Made by a program: the position numbers and the translations under genes. From assembly GCF_013386115.1 (NCBI RefSeq), contig NZ_JACAOR010000007.1:148702-212701 (forward strand): a stretch of DNA of 64,000 bases, given 5' to 3'. The notes below the pieces were generated by a model. The model was not told where the DNA came from and did no database searches. It saw only the letters and a list, made by a program, of their open reading frames with translations. Source of the DNA: Pseudomonas gingeri (GTDB lineage Bacteria; Pseudomonadota; Gammaproteobacteria; Pseudomonadales; Pseudomonadaceae). Below are positions 9,801 to 20,400 of the stretch, piece by piece; within the stretch, counting starts at the first letter, position 1, and every line of letters begins with the position of its first letter.

Positions 9801-12800
9801 GGTCTGGTGGTTGTACATCACCTGGAACAGCGGGCTGTGGCTCAGGCTGCGTTCCGGTTGCAGGGCTTCCACCAACTGTTCGAACGGCAGGTCCTGATGC
9901 CCCTGGGCCTGCAGGGCGGTCTTTTTCACCTGTTGCAGCAATTCACGGAAGCTCAGCTCGGGCGAAAAATCGGCCTTGAGCACCTGGGTATTGACGAAGA
10001 AACCTATAAGCAGCTCGGTCTCGACCCGGGCACGGTTGGCGATCGGCACGCCGACACGGATATCGGCTTGCCCGGAATAGCGCTGCAACAGGGTCTGGAA
10101 CGACGCCAGCAGCAACATGAACAGGGTCACGCCCTGCTCGCGGGCCGTGGCCTTGAGCGCCTGGGTCAACCCGGCATCGAGTTCGACCGCCAGCCGCTCC
10201 CCGGCATAGCTCTGGTGCGTGGGACGCGGCCGGTCGAAGGGCAGCTCCAGCACCGGTTGCTCACCGCCCAATCGGGCCTGCCAGTAATCGAGCTGGCGAC
10301 GCTGCTCCCCGGCCGCCATCCACTGGCGCTGCCAGACGGCGTAGTCGGCGTACTGGATCGGCAGTGCCGGCAATTCGACCTCGCGGCCCTGGCTGTAGCC
10401 TTCATACAACTGCACCAGCTCGTCGACCATGACCGGCATCGACCAGCCGTCGGCCACGATATGGTGCAGGGTCACCACCAGCACATGGGCTTGCGCCCCC
10501 AGGCGCAGCAGCCGGACCCGCAACAGCGGTCCTTGCTCCAGGTCGAACGGCCGGCGGATTTCCTCGTCGATGTACGCGGCGATGTCCGCCTCCGAGAGCA
10601 CCCGGTCCGGCTGATCGACATCGAGCACGAAAGGCGCCGGCGGCCGGATGATCTGGCGGGCCTGCCCACCGTCCTGGCAGAACGTCGTGCGCAGGGTTTC
10701 ATGGCGCGTGACCAGCGCCTCGAAGCTGCGACGCAAGGCCTCGACCTCCAGGACACCGTCGAGACGCAGGGCCGCCGGGATATTGTAGGCGGCGCTCTCA
10801 GGCTCCAGCTGCCAGAGAAACCATTGGCGCTGCTGGGCATAGGACAACCCCAGCGGCTGCTCGCGATTCACCCGGACAAAAGCCGGGGCCTGGCTGGCCG
10901 TGCCCTGCCCCGCCAGTTCGGCGAACTCGGCGAGGTTGCCGGTCTCGAACAGGCTGCGCAGGGACAGTTCGACCTGCAGGCCCTGGCGAACCCGGGAAAT
11001 CACCTGGGTCGCCAGCAGCGAATGCCCGCCCAGGTCGAAGAAATTGTCCTCCAGGCCGACCCGCTCGACCTTCAGTACATCCGCCCAGATCGTCGCCAGT
11101 TGCTGCTCCAGCGCTGTCCGCGGCGCCACGTGCAGCGCTTGTGACAGGCTGGCCAGTGGCGCCGGCAGGGCCTTGCGATCGAGCTTGCCGTTGGGGGTCA
11201 GCGGCAGGCGCTCCAGCAGCACCAGGTGAGCCGGCACCATGTAGTCCGGCAGAGCGGCTTTCAGGACGTCCTTCAGCTCGCGCCGGAACTGCTCCTGCCG
11301 TGCCGCATCCCCCTGGACCAGCGTCGCATCCTCGGCCACCAGGTACGCGGCCAGTTGCTTGCCCGCCGCGCCGTCGATATCGACGACCAGCGCTTCACGC
11401 ACACCGCCGTGCTCTTGCAGGCGTGCCTCGATCTCGCCCAGCTCGATGCGGAAACCGCGGATCTTCACCTGGTGATCCAGGCGCCCGGCGTACTCGATCA
11501 CCCCCTCGGCGCGATAGCGGGTCAGGTCACCGGTTCGGTACAGCCGACCGCCGCCTTGCGGGTCGAACGGATCGGGAATGAAGCGCTCGGCCGTCAGGCC
11601 CGGACGCTGATGATAACCACGGGCCAGGCCCTGCCCGCCAATCAGCAATTCACCCCGGGCACCCGGCGGCAGCACGTCGAAATCGTCGCTGAGGATATGC
11701 AGGCGGGTGTTGGCGATCGGCCGGCCCAGCCAGATATCGTCGCTGGCGGTCAGGTAGTGTCGCGCCGACCAGATGGTGGTCTCGGTCGGACCATAGACGT
11801 TCCAGACATGCCCGGCCTGCTCGATCAGGCGCTGCGCCAGCTCGGCGCCCAGGGCCTCGCCACCGCAGAGAATCCTGCAGCCGGCGAAAGCCCGTGGCGG
11901 CGCGCTGTCGAGCAGCATGCGCCAGGTCGACGGCGTGGCCTGGATCACATTGACCGCCCGTTGCTCGATGACTGCCAGCAACGCCTGCGGGTCCTTGTTC
12001 TCCTGCTGGCGCAAGAGAACCAGTGCGGCTCCGCGCATCAGCGTCAGGTACAGCTCCAGCCCGGCGATATCGAACGACAGCGAGGTCAGCGCCAGCACCC
12101 GGTCCGACGGTTCGATCCCCGGCTGCTCGGCCATGCTGAAGAGGAAATTGACCAGGGCGCCATGGGACACGGCAACCCCCTTGGGCTTGCCGGTGGAACC
12201 GGAGGTATAGATCACATAGGCCAGGTTCTGCGGCTGGGCCAGATTGACCAGCGGCGCATCGCCGAGGCCCGCCAACTCGTCCGCCGAGGTGTCCAGGCAG
12301 AGGCTGCGCACCTGCTCGGGAATCGCCAGGCCGGGCACCAGGTGGCTGTGCGTCAAGAGCAGGGCCAGGCCGCTGTCTTCCATCATGTAGGCCAGGCGGT
12401 CCGCCGGGAAATCCGGGTCTAGCGGCACATAGGCGCCCCCGGCCTTGAGGATCGCCAGCAGGCCGACCACCATGTCCGGGCCACGCTCCAGCGCGACCCC
12501 GACCAGCACATCGGGGCCGACGCCCAGCTCGCGCAGCCTGCGCGCCAGGCGATTGGACTGGCGATCCAGCTGCTGGTAGTTCATCTGCCCATCGCCGAAC
12601 AGCAGGGCCACGCCCTGCGGCGTCTCCAGGCTCTGTGCGGCGATCAGTTCGTGCACACAGTGCGTCGTCGAATACGAGGCTTCGCTGCGGTTCCACTCGC
12701 CCACGATGCGCTGCCGTTCCTCGTCGGCGAGCATCGACAGCTCGGCCACCCGCTGGTGGGCGCCGCCGGCGATGGCCAGCAACAGGTTGCGCCAGTGGCC

Positions 12801-15800
12801 GGCCATGCGCTCGATGGTCGAGGCGTCGAACAGCGCGCTCGACCAGGTCAGCGCGGCGCCCAGGCCGTCGGCGTGTTCATGGGTATCCAGGATCAGGTCG
12901 AACTGGGCGACATGGCTGTCCCAGGACAAGCCTTCCACCGTCAGTCCCGGCAATTGCCGGGCTTCACCCGGCGCCTCGCTCTGGTGGTTGTACATCACCT
13001 GGAACAACGGGCTGAGGCTCAGGCTGCGCTCCGGTTGCAGGGCTTCCACCAGTTGCTCGAACGGCAGGTCCTGATGGGCCTGGGCCTCCAGCGCCGCCTG
13101 CCGGGCCTGCTGCAGCAACTCGCTGAACGTCATGCCCTGCGTGAACCCGGCACGGACCACCTGGGTGTTGACGAAGAAACCTATAAGCCGCTCGGTCTCG
13201 ACCCGGGTGCGGTTGGCGATCGGTACGCCGACGCGGATATCGGCCTGCCCGGAATAACGGTGCAGCAAGGTCTGGAACGAGGCCAGCAGCAACACGAACA
13301 GGGTCACGCCCTGCTGGCGCGCGACGGCCTTGAGCGAATCGGCCAGTGAAGGCGCCAGCTCGATGGCCAGGCGCTCGCCGACATGGCTCTGGATCGTCGG
13401 GCGTGGCCGGTCGGTGGGCAGCTCCAGCACCGGTTGTTCACCACCGAGTTGCCGGGTCCAGTAGGCCAGCTGGCGCTCCTGCTCACCGGCCGCCATCCAC
13501 TGGCGCTGCCACTGGGCATAGTCGGCGTACTGCACCGGCAAGGCTTGCAGGTCGACCTCATGACCCTGGCTGTAGCCGGCGTACAGTTGCACCAGTTCAT
13601 CGACCATGATCGGCATCGACCAGCCATCGGCGACGATATGGTGGAGCGTCAGCACCAGCACGTGCTCGGTCTCCCCCAGTTGCAGCAGCCGGACCCGCAG
13701 CAACGGGCCGCGGACCAGGTCGAACGGACGTCCGACCTCGGCTTCCACATACTCACGGATGGCGACTTCGCGTTCGCTCGCCAGCTCATCCGGCAGTCGC
13801 TCCACGGCCAAGGCAAATGCCGTGGCCGGATGGATGACTTGCACGGCCTGCTCGCCCTCCTCGCGGAAGGTGGTGCGCAGGGTTTCGTGCCGGGCGATCA
13901 GGGTCTCGAAGCTGCGCCGCAACGCCTGGCTGTCCAGGCTGCCGTTGAGGCGCAGGGCCGCCGGGATGTTATAGGCGGCGCTGTCCGGCTCCAGCTGCCA
14001 GAGGATCCACTGGCGTTGCTGGGCATAGGACAGCGCCAGCGGCTGGCTGCGATCCGCCAGGGCGAAAGTCGGTGTGGCCGCAGTGGCCGGCGGCTCCTGC
14101 AACGCACTGCGCACGAATGCCGCCAGGTCCTGGGACTCGAAGAGATCACGCAGCGACACGTCCAGCGACAGGGTCTGGCGAACCCGGGAAATCACCTGGG
14201 TCGCCAGCAACGAATGGCCTCCCAGTTCGAAGAAGTTGTCGCTCAGGCCGACCCGTTCGACTTTCAGCACCTGGGCCCAGATATCCGCCAGTTGCTGTTC
14301 CAGCTCGGTGCCGGGTGCCACATGGGTCTGCTGCAACTGGCTGACATCCGGTGCCGGCAGCGCCCGGCGGTCCAGCTTGCCGTTGGCGGTCAGCGGCATG
14401 CCTGCCAGCACGATCAGGTGCGCCGGAACCATATAGTCCGGAACCACGGACTTGAGGTACGCCTTCAGCTCGCGACGCCATTGGCCCTGGGTGTCGCCGC
14501 CGGCCCCGGCCAGCGCCGGATCGGTCGGCACCAGGTAGGCCGCCAGTTGCTTGCCTCCCGGCCCGTCGATGGCAATGACGATGACTTCGCGGACATCGGC
14601 ATGCTCTTGCAACCGCGCTTCGATCTCGCCCAGTTCGATGCGGAAACCGCGAATCTTCACCTGGTGGTCGAGCCGCCCGGCGTACTCGATGACGCCTTCG
14701 GCGCGATAGCGGGCCAGGTCGCCGGCACGGTACAGGCGGCCGCCGCCCTCTTTATCGAACGGATCGGGAACGAAGCGTTCGGCGGTCAATGCCGCACGCC
14801 GGTGATAACCGCGCGCCAGGCCGGCACGGCCGATATGCAGTTCGCCGGTGCAGCCCCGGGCCACGGGATTGAAATCGGCATCCAGGACATACCACGACAA
14901 GTCATGGATCACCTCGCCGATCGGGCTGACGGTGGCCTGCGACAGGTCGTCGCGAGTGATCGGCCGATAGGTGACATGCACCGTGGTTTCGGTGATGCCG
15001 TACATGTTGATCAGTTGCGGCGAGCGGTCGCCGAAACGCTCGAACCAGGGTTGCAGGCTGCCGACATCCAGCGCCTCGCCGCCGAACACCACGTAGCGCA
15101 GCGCCAGGGCAGGTGTCGGCGGCGCCTCGCAGGCCACCCGCATCAGTTGCTTGAAGGCGGAGGGCGTCTGGTTCAGGACCGTGACCCCTTCGCTGACCAG
15201 CAATGGATAGAAATCCTGCGGCGAACGGCTGGTTTCACGCGGCACGATGACCAGCCGGCCGCCGTACAACAGCGCACCGAAGATCTCCCAGACCGAGAAG
15301 TCGAAGGCATAGGAGTGGAACATCGTCCAGACATCGCCCGCGTCGAACCCGAACTGCGCCCCGGTGGCCTCGAACAACCGCAGGATATTGCGGTGCGGCA
15401 GCAGCGTGCCCTTGGGCTTGCCGGTGGAACCCGAGGTGTAGATCACATAGGCCAGGTTATCGGGCCCGGCCAGCGTCGGCAGTTGCTCTTGCGGATAGCC
15501 TTCCAGCCAGTCGCCCTCCTGGTCCAGGCACAGGCTGTTGACCGTGGCCGGTACCGGCAACTGTCCGACAAAGCGGGTCTGCGTCAGCAACAGGCGGATC
15601 CGACTGTCCTCGATCATGTACGCCAGGCGGTCCTCGGGATAGTCCGGGTCCAGCGGGACATAGGCACCACCGGCCTTGAGGATCGCCAGCAGGCCGACCA
15701 TCATCTCCAGGCCGCGGTCCACCGCCAGGCCGACCAGCACGTCCGGCCCCACCCCCGACTCGCGCAACTTGTGCGCCAGCTGGTTGGCGCGACCATTCAA

Positions 15801-17402
15801 TTCACGGTAGCTCAGGCTCTGCCCGTCACAGGTCACGGCGAAGGCATCCGGCGTTTTCAACGCCTGCGCCTCGATCAACTCATGCACGCAACGGTCGCTG
15901 GCGTAGCTCGTCGTCGCCGGGTTCCAGGCCTTGAGGGTCTGCTCGTGCTCCGTGTCGCCCAGCATCGGCAAGGCGGCAATCTTCTGCCCGGCATCCGTGC
16001 CGATGGCCTGCAACAGGCAACGCCAATGCCCGGCCAGACGCTCGATGCTGGCGTGGTCGAACAGGTCGCTGGCATAGGTCAGCGCGGCCCCCAGGGCATC
16101 GTCGCTTTCGAAGGTGTCCAGGGTCAGGTCGAACTGTGCGGTGCGTTTCTCCCAGGCCAGCCCCTCGACCCGCAGCCCGGCCAGCTCGCGGGCTTCACCG
16201 CGGACCTGGGTCTGGTGGTTGTACATCACCTGGAACAGCGGCGTGCGGCTCAGGCTGCGCTCCGGCTGCAGGGCCTCGACCAGTTGCTCGAACGGCAGGT
16301 CCTGATGGGCCTGGGCCTCCAGCGCGGTTTTCTTCACCTGTTGCAGCAATTGGGCAAAGGGCGCTTGCGCGTCGATCTCGGCCTTGAGTACCTGGGTATT
16401 GACGAAGAAGCCGATCAAGCCTTCGGTTTCCACCCGGCTGCGGTTGGCAATGGCCACCCCGACGCGAATATCGGTCTGTCCGGAGTAACGGTGCAACAGC
16501 GTCTGGAACGACGCCAGCAGCAGCATGAACAGCGTCACGCCCTGCTGCCGGGCAACGGCCTTCAGGGAGCGGGCCAGTTCCGGCGCCAGGTCGATGGCAA
16601 GGCTTTGCCCCGCCAGGCTCTGATGACTCGGGCGCGGCCGATCGGTGGGCAGTTCCAGCACCGGCTGCTCGCCGCCCAGCTGGCTTTTCCAGTAGCCCAG
16701 TTGCCGCTCCTGCTCGCCCGCTTCCATCCAGTCGCGCTGCCACTGTGCATAGTCGGCATACTGGATCGGCAAGGCCGCGAGTTCTGCCTCGCGGCCCTGG
16801 CGATAACCGTCGTACAGGCGGACCAGCTCGTCGACCATGATCGGCATCGACCAGCCATCGGAAACGATGTGGTGCAGAGTCAGTACCAGGACATGATCGT
16901 CACGGCCGACCGCCACCAGGCGGACACGCAGCAACGGTCCGTTCTCCAGGTCGAAGGGGCGTTGTACTTCCGCCTCCACGCAACGCCGGATCTGCTCCTG
17001 CGGGTCGTCACGCTCCGCGACCGCCAGCTCCTCCACCGCCAGCGTGAACGCCTCGGGCGGATGCACCACCTGCACCACCTGCCCGCCTTCCTGGCGCAAG
17101 GTGGTACGCAAGGTTTCGTGACGCCGGATCAGCGTCTCGAAACTGCGCCGCAAGGCCTCGATATCCAGGCCACCCTTCAGGCGCAGCGCCGTCGGGATGT
17201 TGTAGGCGGCGCTGCCCGGCTCCAATTGCCAGAGAATCCATTGGCGCTGCTGGGCATAGGACAGCACCGACGACGCCTCGGACTCCCGCCTGAAAATCGG
17301 GGTCACCCCGTACAGGTTCACACCCTGTCGCTTGAGCAACGCCGAGAGTGCCTTGCGCTCCCGGACGGACAGAGATTTTACGGAGTCGAGCAGCTCTTGC
17401 AC
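6831..17402 (-). CDS. pvdD: Terminal pyoverdine peptide synthetase: C-A-T x3 plus thioesterase (predicted Thr-Gly-Gly)
   Basis: 3523 residues. Landmarks: C1 near residues 45-350 (HHIVSDGWS), A1 near 500-1000 (FDFSVWE at about 704), T1 GGHSLL at about 1060, C2 HHIVADGWS at about 1257, A2 FDIAGLE at about 1776, T2 at about 2121, C3 at about 2318, A3 at about 2836, T3 at about 3181, and a type I thioesterase with GWSLGG at about 3312. Pocket residues read against GrsA positions give DFWNVGMVHK for A1 (Thr-type) and DILQLGVIWK for both A2 and A3 (Gly-type). There is no epimerization domain. The thioesterase marks this as the last synthetase, releasing the peptide. P. aeruginosa PvdD is the positional equivalent but has two Thr modules; this one has three. 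It starts with GTG behind GGGAG, 15 nt after the preceding gene. The gene symbol is by position, not by substrate. Confidence 0.92.
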   Translation of the reverse strand: MQELLDSVKSLSVRERKALSALLKRQGVNLYGVTPIFRRESEASSVLSYAQQRQWILWQLEPGSAAYNIPTALRLKGGLDIEALRRSFETLIRRHETLRTTLRQEGGQVVQVVHPPEAFTLAVEELAVAERDDPQEQIRRCVEAEVQRPFDLENGPLLRVRLVAVGRDDHVLVLTLHHIVSDGWSMPIMVDELVRLYDGYRQGREAELAALPIQYADYAQWQRDWMEAGEQERQLGYWKSQLGGEQPVLELPTDRPRPSHQSLAGQSLAIDLAPELARSLKAVARQQGVTLFMLLLASFQTLLHRYSGQTDIRVGVAIANRSRVETEGLIGFFVNTQVLKAEIDAQAPFAQLLQQVKKTALEAQAHQDLPFEQLVEALQPERSLSRTPLFQVMYNHQTQVRGEARELAGLRVEGLAWEKRTAQFDLTLDTFESDDALGAALTYASDLFDHASIERLAGHWRCLLQAIGTDAGQKIAALPMLGDTEHEQTLKAWNPATTSYASDRCVHELIEAQALKTPDAFAVTCDGQSLSYRELNGRANQLAHKLRESGVGPDVLVGLAVDRGLEMMVGLLAILKAGGAYVPLDPDYPEDRLAYMIEDSRIRLLLTQTRFVGQLPVPATVNSLCLDQEGDWLEGYPQEQLPTLAGPDNLAYVIYTSGSTGKPKGTLLPHRNILRLFEATGAQFGFDAGDVWTMFHSYAFDFSVWEIFGALLYGGRLVIVPRETSRSPQDFYPLLVSEGVTVLNQTPSAFKQLMRVACEAPPTPALALRYVVFGGEALDVGSLQPWFERFGDRSPQLINMYGITETTVHVTYRPITRDDLSQATVSPIGEVIHDLSWYVLDADFNPVARGCTGELHIGRAGLARGYHRRAALTAERFVPDPFDKEGGGRLYRAGDLARYRAEGVIEYAGRLDHQVKIRGFRIELGEIEARLQEHADVREVIVIAIDGPGGKQLAAYLVPTDPALAGAGGDTQGQWRRELKAYLKSVVPDYMVPAHLIVLAGMPLTANGKLDRRALPAPDVSQLQQTHVAPGTELEQQLADIWAQVLKVERVGLSDNFFELGGHSLLATQVISRVRQTLSLDVSLRDLFESQDLAAFVRSALQEPPATAATPTFALADRSQPLALSYAQQRQWILWQLEPDSAAYNIPAALRLNGSLDSQALRRSFETLIARHETLRTTFREEGEQAVQVIHPATAFALAVERLPDELASEREVAIREYVEAEVGRPFDLVRGPLLRVRLLQLGETEHVLVLTLHHIVADGWSMPIMVDELVQLYAGYSQGHEVDLQALPVQYADYAQWQRQWMAAGEQERQLAYWTRQLGGEQPVLELPTDRPRPTIQSHVGERLAIELAPSLADSLKAVARQQGVTLFVLLLASFQTLLHRYSGQADIRVGVPIANRTRVETERLIGFFVNTQVVRAGFTQGMTFSELLQQARQAALEAQAHQDLPFEQLVEALQPERSLSLSPLFQVMYNHQSEAPGEARQLPGLTVEGLSWDSHVAQFDLILDTHEHADGLGAALTWSSALFDASTIERMAGHWRNLLLAIAGGAHQRVAELSMLADEERQRIVGEWNRSEASYSTTHCVHELIAAQSLETPQGVALLFGDGQMNYQQLDRQSNRLARRLRELGVGPDVLVGVALERGPDMVVGLLAILKAGGAYVPLDPDFPADRLAYMMEDSGLALLLTHSHLVPGLAIPEQVRSLCLDTSADELAGLGDAPLVNLAQPQNLAYVIYTSGSTGKPKGVAVSHGALVNFLFSMAEQPGIEPSDRVLALTSLSFDIAGLELYLTLMRGAALVLLRQQENKDPQALLAVIEQRAVNVIQATPSTWRMLLDSAPPRAFAGCRILCGGEALGAELAQRLIEQAGHVWNVYGPTETTIWSARHYLTASDDIWLGRPIANTRLHILSDDFDVLPPGARGELLIGGQGLARGYHQRPGLTAERFIPDPFDPQGGGRLYRTGDLTRYRAEGVIEYAGRLDHQVKIRGFRIELGEIEARLQEHGGVREALVVDIDGAAGKQLAAYLVAEDATLVQGDAARQEQFRRELKDVLKAALPDYMVPAHLVLLERLPLTPNGKLDRKALPAPLASLSQALHVAPRTALEQQLATIWADVLKVERVGLEDNFFDLGGHSLLATQVISRVRQGLQVELSLRSLFETGNLAEFAELAGQGTASQAPAFVRVNREQPLGLSYAQQRQWFLWQLEPESAAYNIPAALRLDGVLEVEALRRSFEALVTRHETLRTTFCQDGGQARQIIRPPAPFVLDVDQPDRVLSEADIAAYIDEEIRRPFDLEQGPLLRVRLLRLGAQAHVLVVTLHHIVADGWSMPVMVDELVQLYEGYSQGREVELPALPIQYADYAVWQRQWMAAGEQRRQLDYWQARLGGEQPVLELPFDRPRPTHQSYAGERLAVELDAGLTQALKATAREQGVTLFMLLLASFQTLLQRYSGQADIRVGVPIANRARVETELLIGFFVNTQVLKADFSPELSFRELLQQVKKTALQAQGHQDLPFEQLVEALQPERSLSHSPLFQVMYNHQTQVRGPGRQLPGLQVQGLASDSHTAQFDLTLDTSEGDDGLGATLTYATALFERDTIERMARHWRTLLEAITVNVDRRVADMPLLADAERQQIEQEWNRTGSDAPVQQCIHELIARQARATPQATALLWGETELDYRQLDLRSNQLARRLSEEGVGPDVLVGVAVERGPDMLIGLLAILKAGGAYVPLDPDFPEDRLAYMMEDSGLALLLTQSQLVSHLPIPARIRSLCLDLSAQWLEGVSDAPLVNLAQPENLAYVIYTSGSTGKPKGVAVRHEGLSNFLFSMAVQPGVEAGDRVLALTSLSFDIAGLELYLPLMRGAAVVLLHTDENKDPQALLAVIEQQAVSVIQATPSTWRMLLDSAPARAFAGRKVLCGGEALSGELAQRLIAQAGHVWNVYGPTETTIWSACHYLTSSDDVWLGRPIANTTLHILGEDFDTLPLGARGELLIGGQGLARGYHQRPALTAERFVPDPFSEQGGARLYRTGDLTRYRAGGVIEYVSRLDHQVKIRGLRIELGEIEARLQEHAAVRAASVIDIEGPAGKQLAAYVVLAEAEAGLSPDVLRGELKAHLKSGLPDYMVPAHLVVLERMPLTPNGKLDRKALPTPVATACGQTHVAPRTELEQRLAAIWAELLKVESVGLNDNFFELGGHSLLVISLVGRLRETFDVTLKLHDFLLMETLADLADFMREGEAKVKTPVIAMNACRTEAAPLFCLPPGGGGTYSYYPLAGQLKDSRRVYGLVNKSYVVPGWFDRTWEEMVAYYVQQIRHTQPEGPYNLLGWSLGGALALEVAHVLESAGERVDFLGLVDTSLPAALEVFAPEQEPVADAAQEEQSLFANLVGSLVAFVPGVEEQTIVGLIEQARAQSSDEQAIADWVIDQVALAGGVSAEGLREVYRDIAVQDEIETGYRLLRTNALLSEAFTLKPLRVKPDCWWAGASKTAGEISAAQAVLVEQCSADGLAASTVLEENHDSIILSQGLLTAVLERLKTRN

Positions 17403-17417
17403 TTTGGTGTTCTCCCG

Positions 17418-20400
17418 CTAAGCGATCAAATTATCGATTTCCTCCGCAGTAAGACGTTTGAGGGCGGCCAGCGATTTAGCCAGTTCGTCCTGTGCATGGT
17501 CACTTTGGCCGTTTTTCTGCTGCACCGCGCGACTGAAGTCAGCCAGGACCGGCAGTTCGAACAGCTCATTGAGCGATACCTCGATGTGCAGCTGGTCACG
17601 GATCCGCACCATCACCTGCATCACCAGCAAGGAATGCCCGCCCAGTTCGAAGAAGTTGTCGTCCAGGCCGACCCGTTCGACTTTCAGCACATCGGCCCAG
17701 ATCGCCGCCAGTTGCTGCTCCTGTTCGGTCTGCGGCGCCACATAGCGGTGCTGCAACAGGCTCGCGTCCGGCTTGGGCAGGGCCTTGCGGTCCAGCTTGC
17801 CGTTGGCGGTCAGGGGCATCCGTTCGAGCAGGACCAGATGCGCGGGTACCATGTAGTCCGGCAGGTGTTCGCGCAGGTGATCCTTGAGGTCATTGCGCAA
17901 TACGCCCGAATCCTCACCCAGCCAGGCCGCATCCCTGGGCACCAGGTAGGCTGCCAGCTGCCGGCCACCGGGACCGTCGATATCGACCACCACCGCCTCG
18001 CGCACCGCCTCATGCTGTTGCAGGCGGACTTCGATCTCGCCCAGCTCGATGCGGAATCCGCGAATCTTCACCTGGTAATCGGTACGGCCGACGTATTCCA
18101 GGACACCATCGGCGGCCCGGCGCCGCACCAGGTCGCCGCTGCGGTAAAGACGCTCGCCCGGCGTCGTGCCGAACGGGTTGGGGACGAAGCTCAGGGCCGT
18201 GCGTTTCGGATCACCGAGATAACCACGACCGACGCCCATGCCGGCGATATGCAACTCGCCGGTGGCACGCTCCGGCATCGGTTCGAGCAGGTCATTGAGG
18301 ACGCTCAGGCGGTTGTGGTCGGTCTCCAGGCCGATCGGCAGGTAGGCCCGCTCGCGGTCCTGCAACTGCACCCGGTGCAGCGCCACATCGTCCGAACACT
18401 CGGCCGGACCGTAGGCGTTGATCAGCGGGATATCCGGATACTGGCGCAGCCAGCGCTCGGCCAGGGCCGGGGCCATGGCCTCGCCGGTGGTCAACAGGTA
18501 GCGCAGGCTCGCCAAGCCGGCCGGCGGCCGGTCGAGCAACCCCTGGATCAGCGCTGGCACCACTTCGAGCACGGTGATACCGGTCTCTTCCACATGCCGC
18601 AGCAACGCCGCCGGATCCTGGACAATGGCCGCCGGGACGATCTCGACCCGGGCCCCGCACAGGCCGGCCGTCAGCAACTGCCAGACGGAAATATCGAAGC
18701 TCTGGGATGCGGTCTGGGCGATCACATCGGCCTCGGTCAGGCCCAGGTAGGGCAACTTGCTCAACTGGTTGTTGAGCATCCCCGCCTGCTCCACCATCAC
18801 CCCTTTCGGCATGCCGGTGGAACCCGAGGTGAAGATCACATAGGCCAGGTGCTGCGCCGCATTCGCGGGTAACGCGGCCAGCGGCGTGAGCGACGGGGCC
18901 TGCTCCAGCACCTGCTCCCAGACCAGCAGCCGCGGACGAGCATCGACTGCGATGCGCTCCAGCAACTGAGCGGCCAGGGCCTGGCAGGCGGCGGTGCAGA
19001 CCAGCACGCCACTGCCGCTGAGAGTGAGGATATCCGCCAGGCGCTGGGCCGGCAGCGCCGGGTCCAGTCCCAGGTAGCCGGCACCGGCCTTGAACGCCGA
19101 AACCACCATGCCCAGCAACGGCAAGCCGCGCTCGCCGAGGACCGCCACTAGGTCGTCGGCCTGCACGCCTTCGGCCTGCAGCGATTGCGCCAGGCGCCCG
19201 CTGTGTTCATCCAGTTCGCGATAACGCCAGCTCTGCCCCATGCAGGTGGCGGCCACCTGCTCCGGCAGCCGCCGCGCGGTGCGCTGGAACAACCGCGCAT
19301 AGCCCTGGTGCAGGTCGTCACTGACCGCCGCCCCGGCACTCGCCGGCACGACCGGCCGCGGCTGTGGCACGGCGGCCAGTTGCTGGAAGTCCATCTCGAC
19401 CCCGGCGGCAAACGTCAACAGCACCTCGCGCAGGTCCATCAGCAACTGCTCGACCGTCGCCACTTCGAACACCCGCTCGTCGTAGGACAGGTGCAGGCCC
19501 AGGCTCGCGCCCGGGTAGATCACCACAGTGATCGGGTAGTTGGTATGGGTCCGCGACGAACCGGACTCGATCTTCATGCTGTCGGCCTGTTCGCCGATGC
19601 TATCTTCGATCGGCGCGTTCTCGAACACGAACAGGCTGTCGAACAGCGCCTGGCCCTTGCCGACCTCGCTGCTGCCCTGGATGGTCACCAGGTGCAGGTG
19701 TTCATGTTCGCGCAGTTCCAGGTTGTGTTGCTGCAGCCCTTGCAGCCAGCCCTTGACCGTCTGCGCGCCCTCGGCGCCGGGGATACGGACCCGCAGTGGA
19801 ATACTGTTGATGAACAGTCCCACCGTCGCCTGCATTTCGGGAAACTCCACCGGCCGACCGGCCACCGTGACGCCGAACAACACGTCGCGCTGGCCGCTGT
19901 AGCGATGCAGGACCACCGCCCAGGCCGCCTGCACCAGGGTGTTGAGGGTCAACTGGCTGGACTGGGCGACCTGGGAAAGCTTGCGCGTGTCGTCCAGGCT
20001 CAGGCGGCTCAGGCAGTCGCCGGTGGACGAAGTCCCGGCATCACGGCTGATCACCCGGTCGAACGGCAGTGCGGTCGGCTGTTCGAAGCCGGCCAGTTCG
20101 CGCTGCCAGAACGCCCGCGAGGCCTGCTCGTCGCGATCCTGCAACCAGGCAATGAAATCGCGGTAACGCGACGGCAACGGCAGTTGGCTGATGCGCCCGT
20201 CGACCAGGGCGCCGTAGAGTTCGAAGAATTCCGCGACGATGCCCATCCGGCACCAGGCATCGAGCAGGATATGGTGATTGCTCAGGACAAAGCCGTAGCG
20301 CTGCGGCCCGAGCTGGATCAGGCGCAGGCGGAACGGCACTTCGCCAGCCAGGTCGAAGCCCTGCTGCAACTCGGCACCCAGCTCGGCGCTCAGACGCGCT

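Noticed and set aside
13383..18872. Very long plus-strand open frame (1829 codons) antisense to two synthetase genes
   Set aside because: GC-rich codon bias of the NRPS genes keeps the opposite frame open. The translation is low-complexity Q/R/G/H-rich sequence with no recognisable domain. The same holds for 7431-11144, 26896-31926 and 32202-38972.
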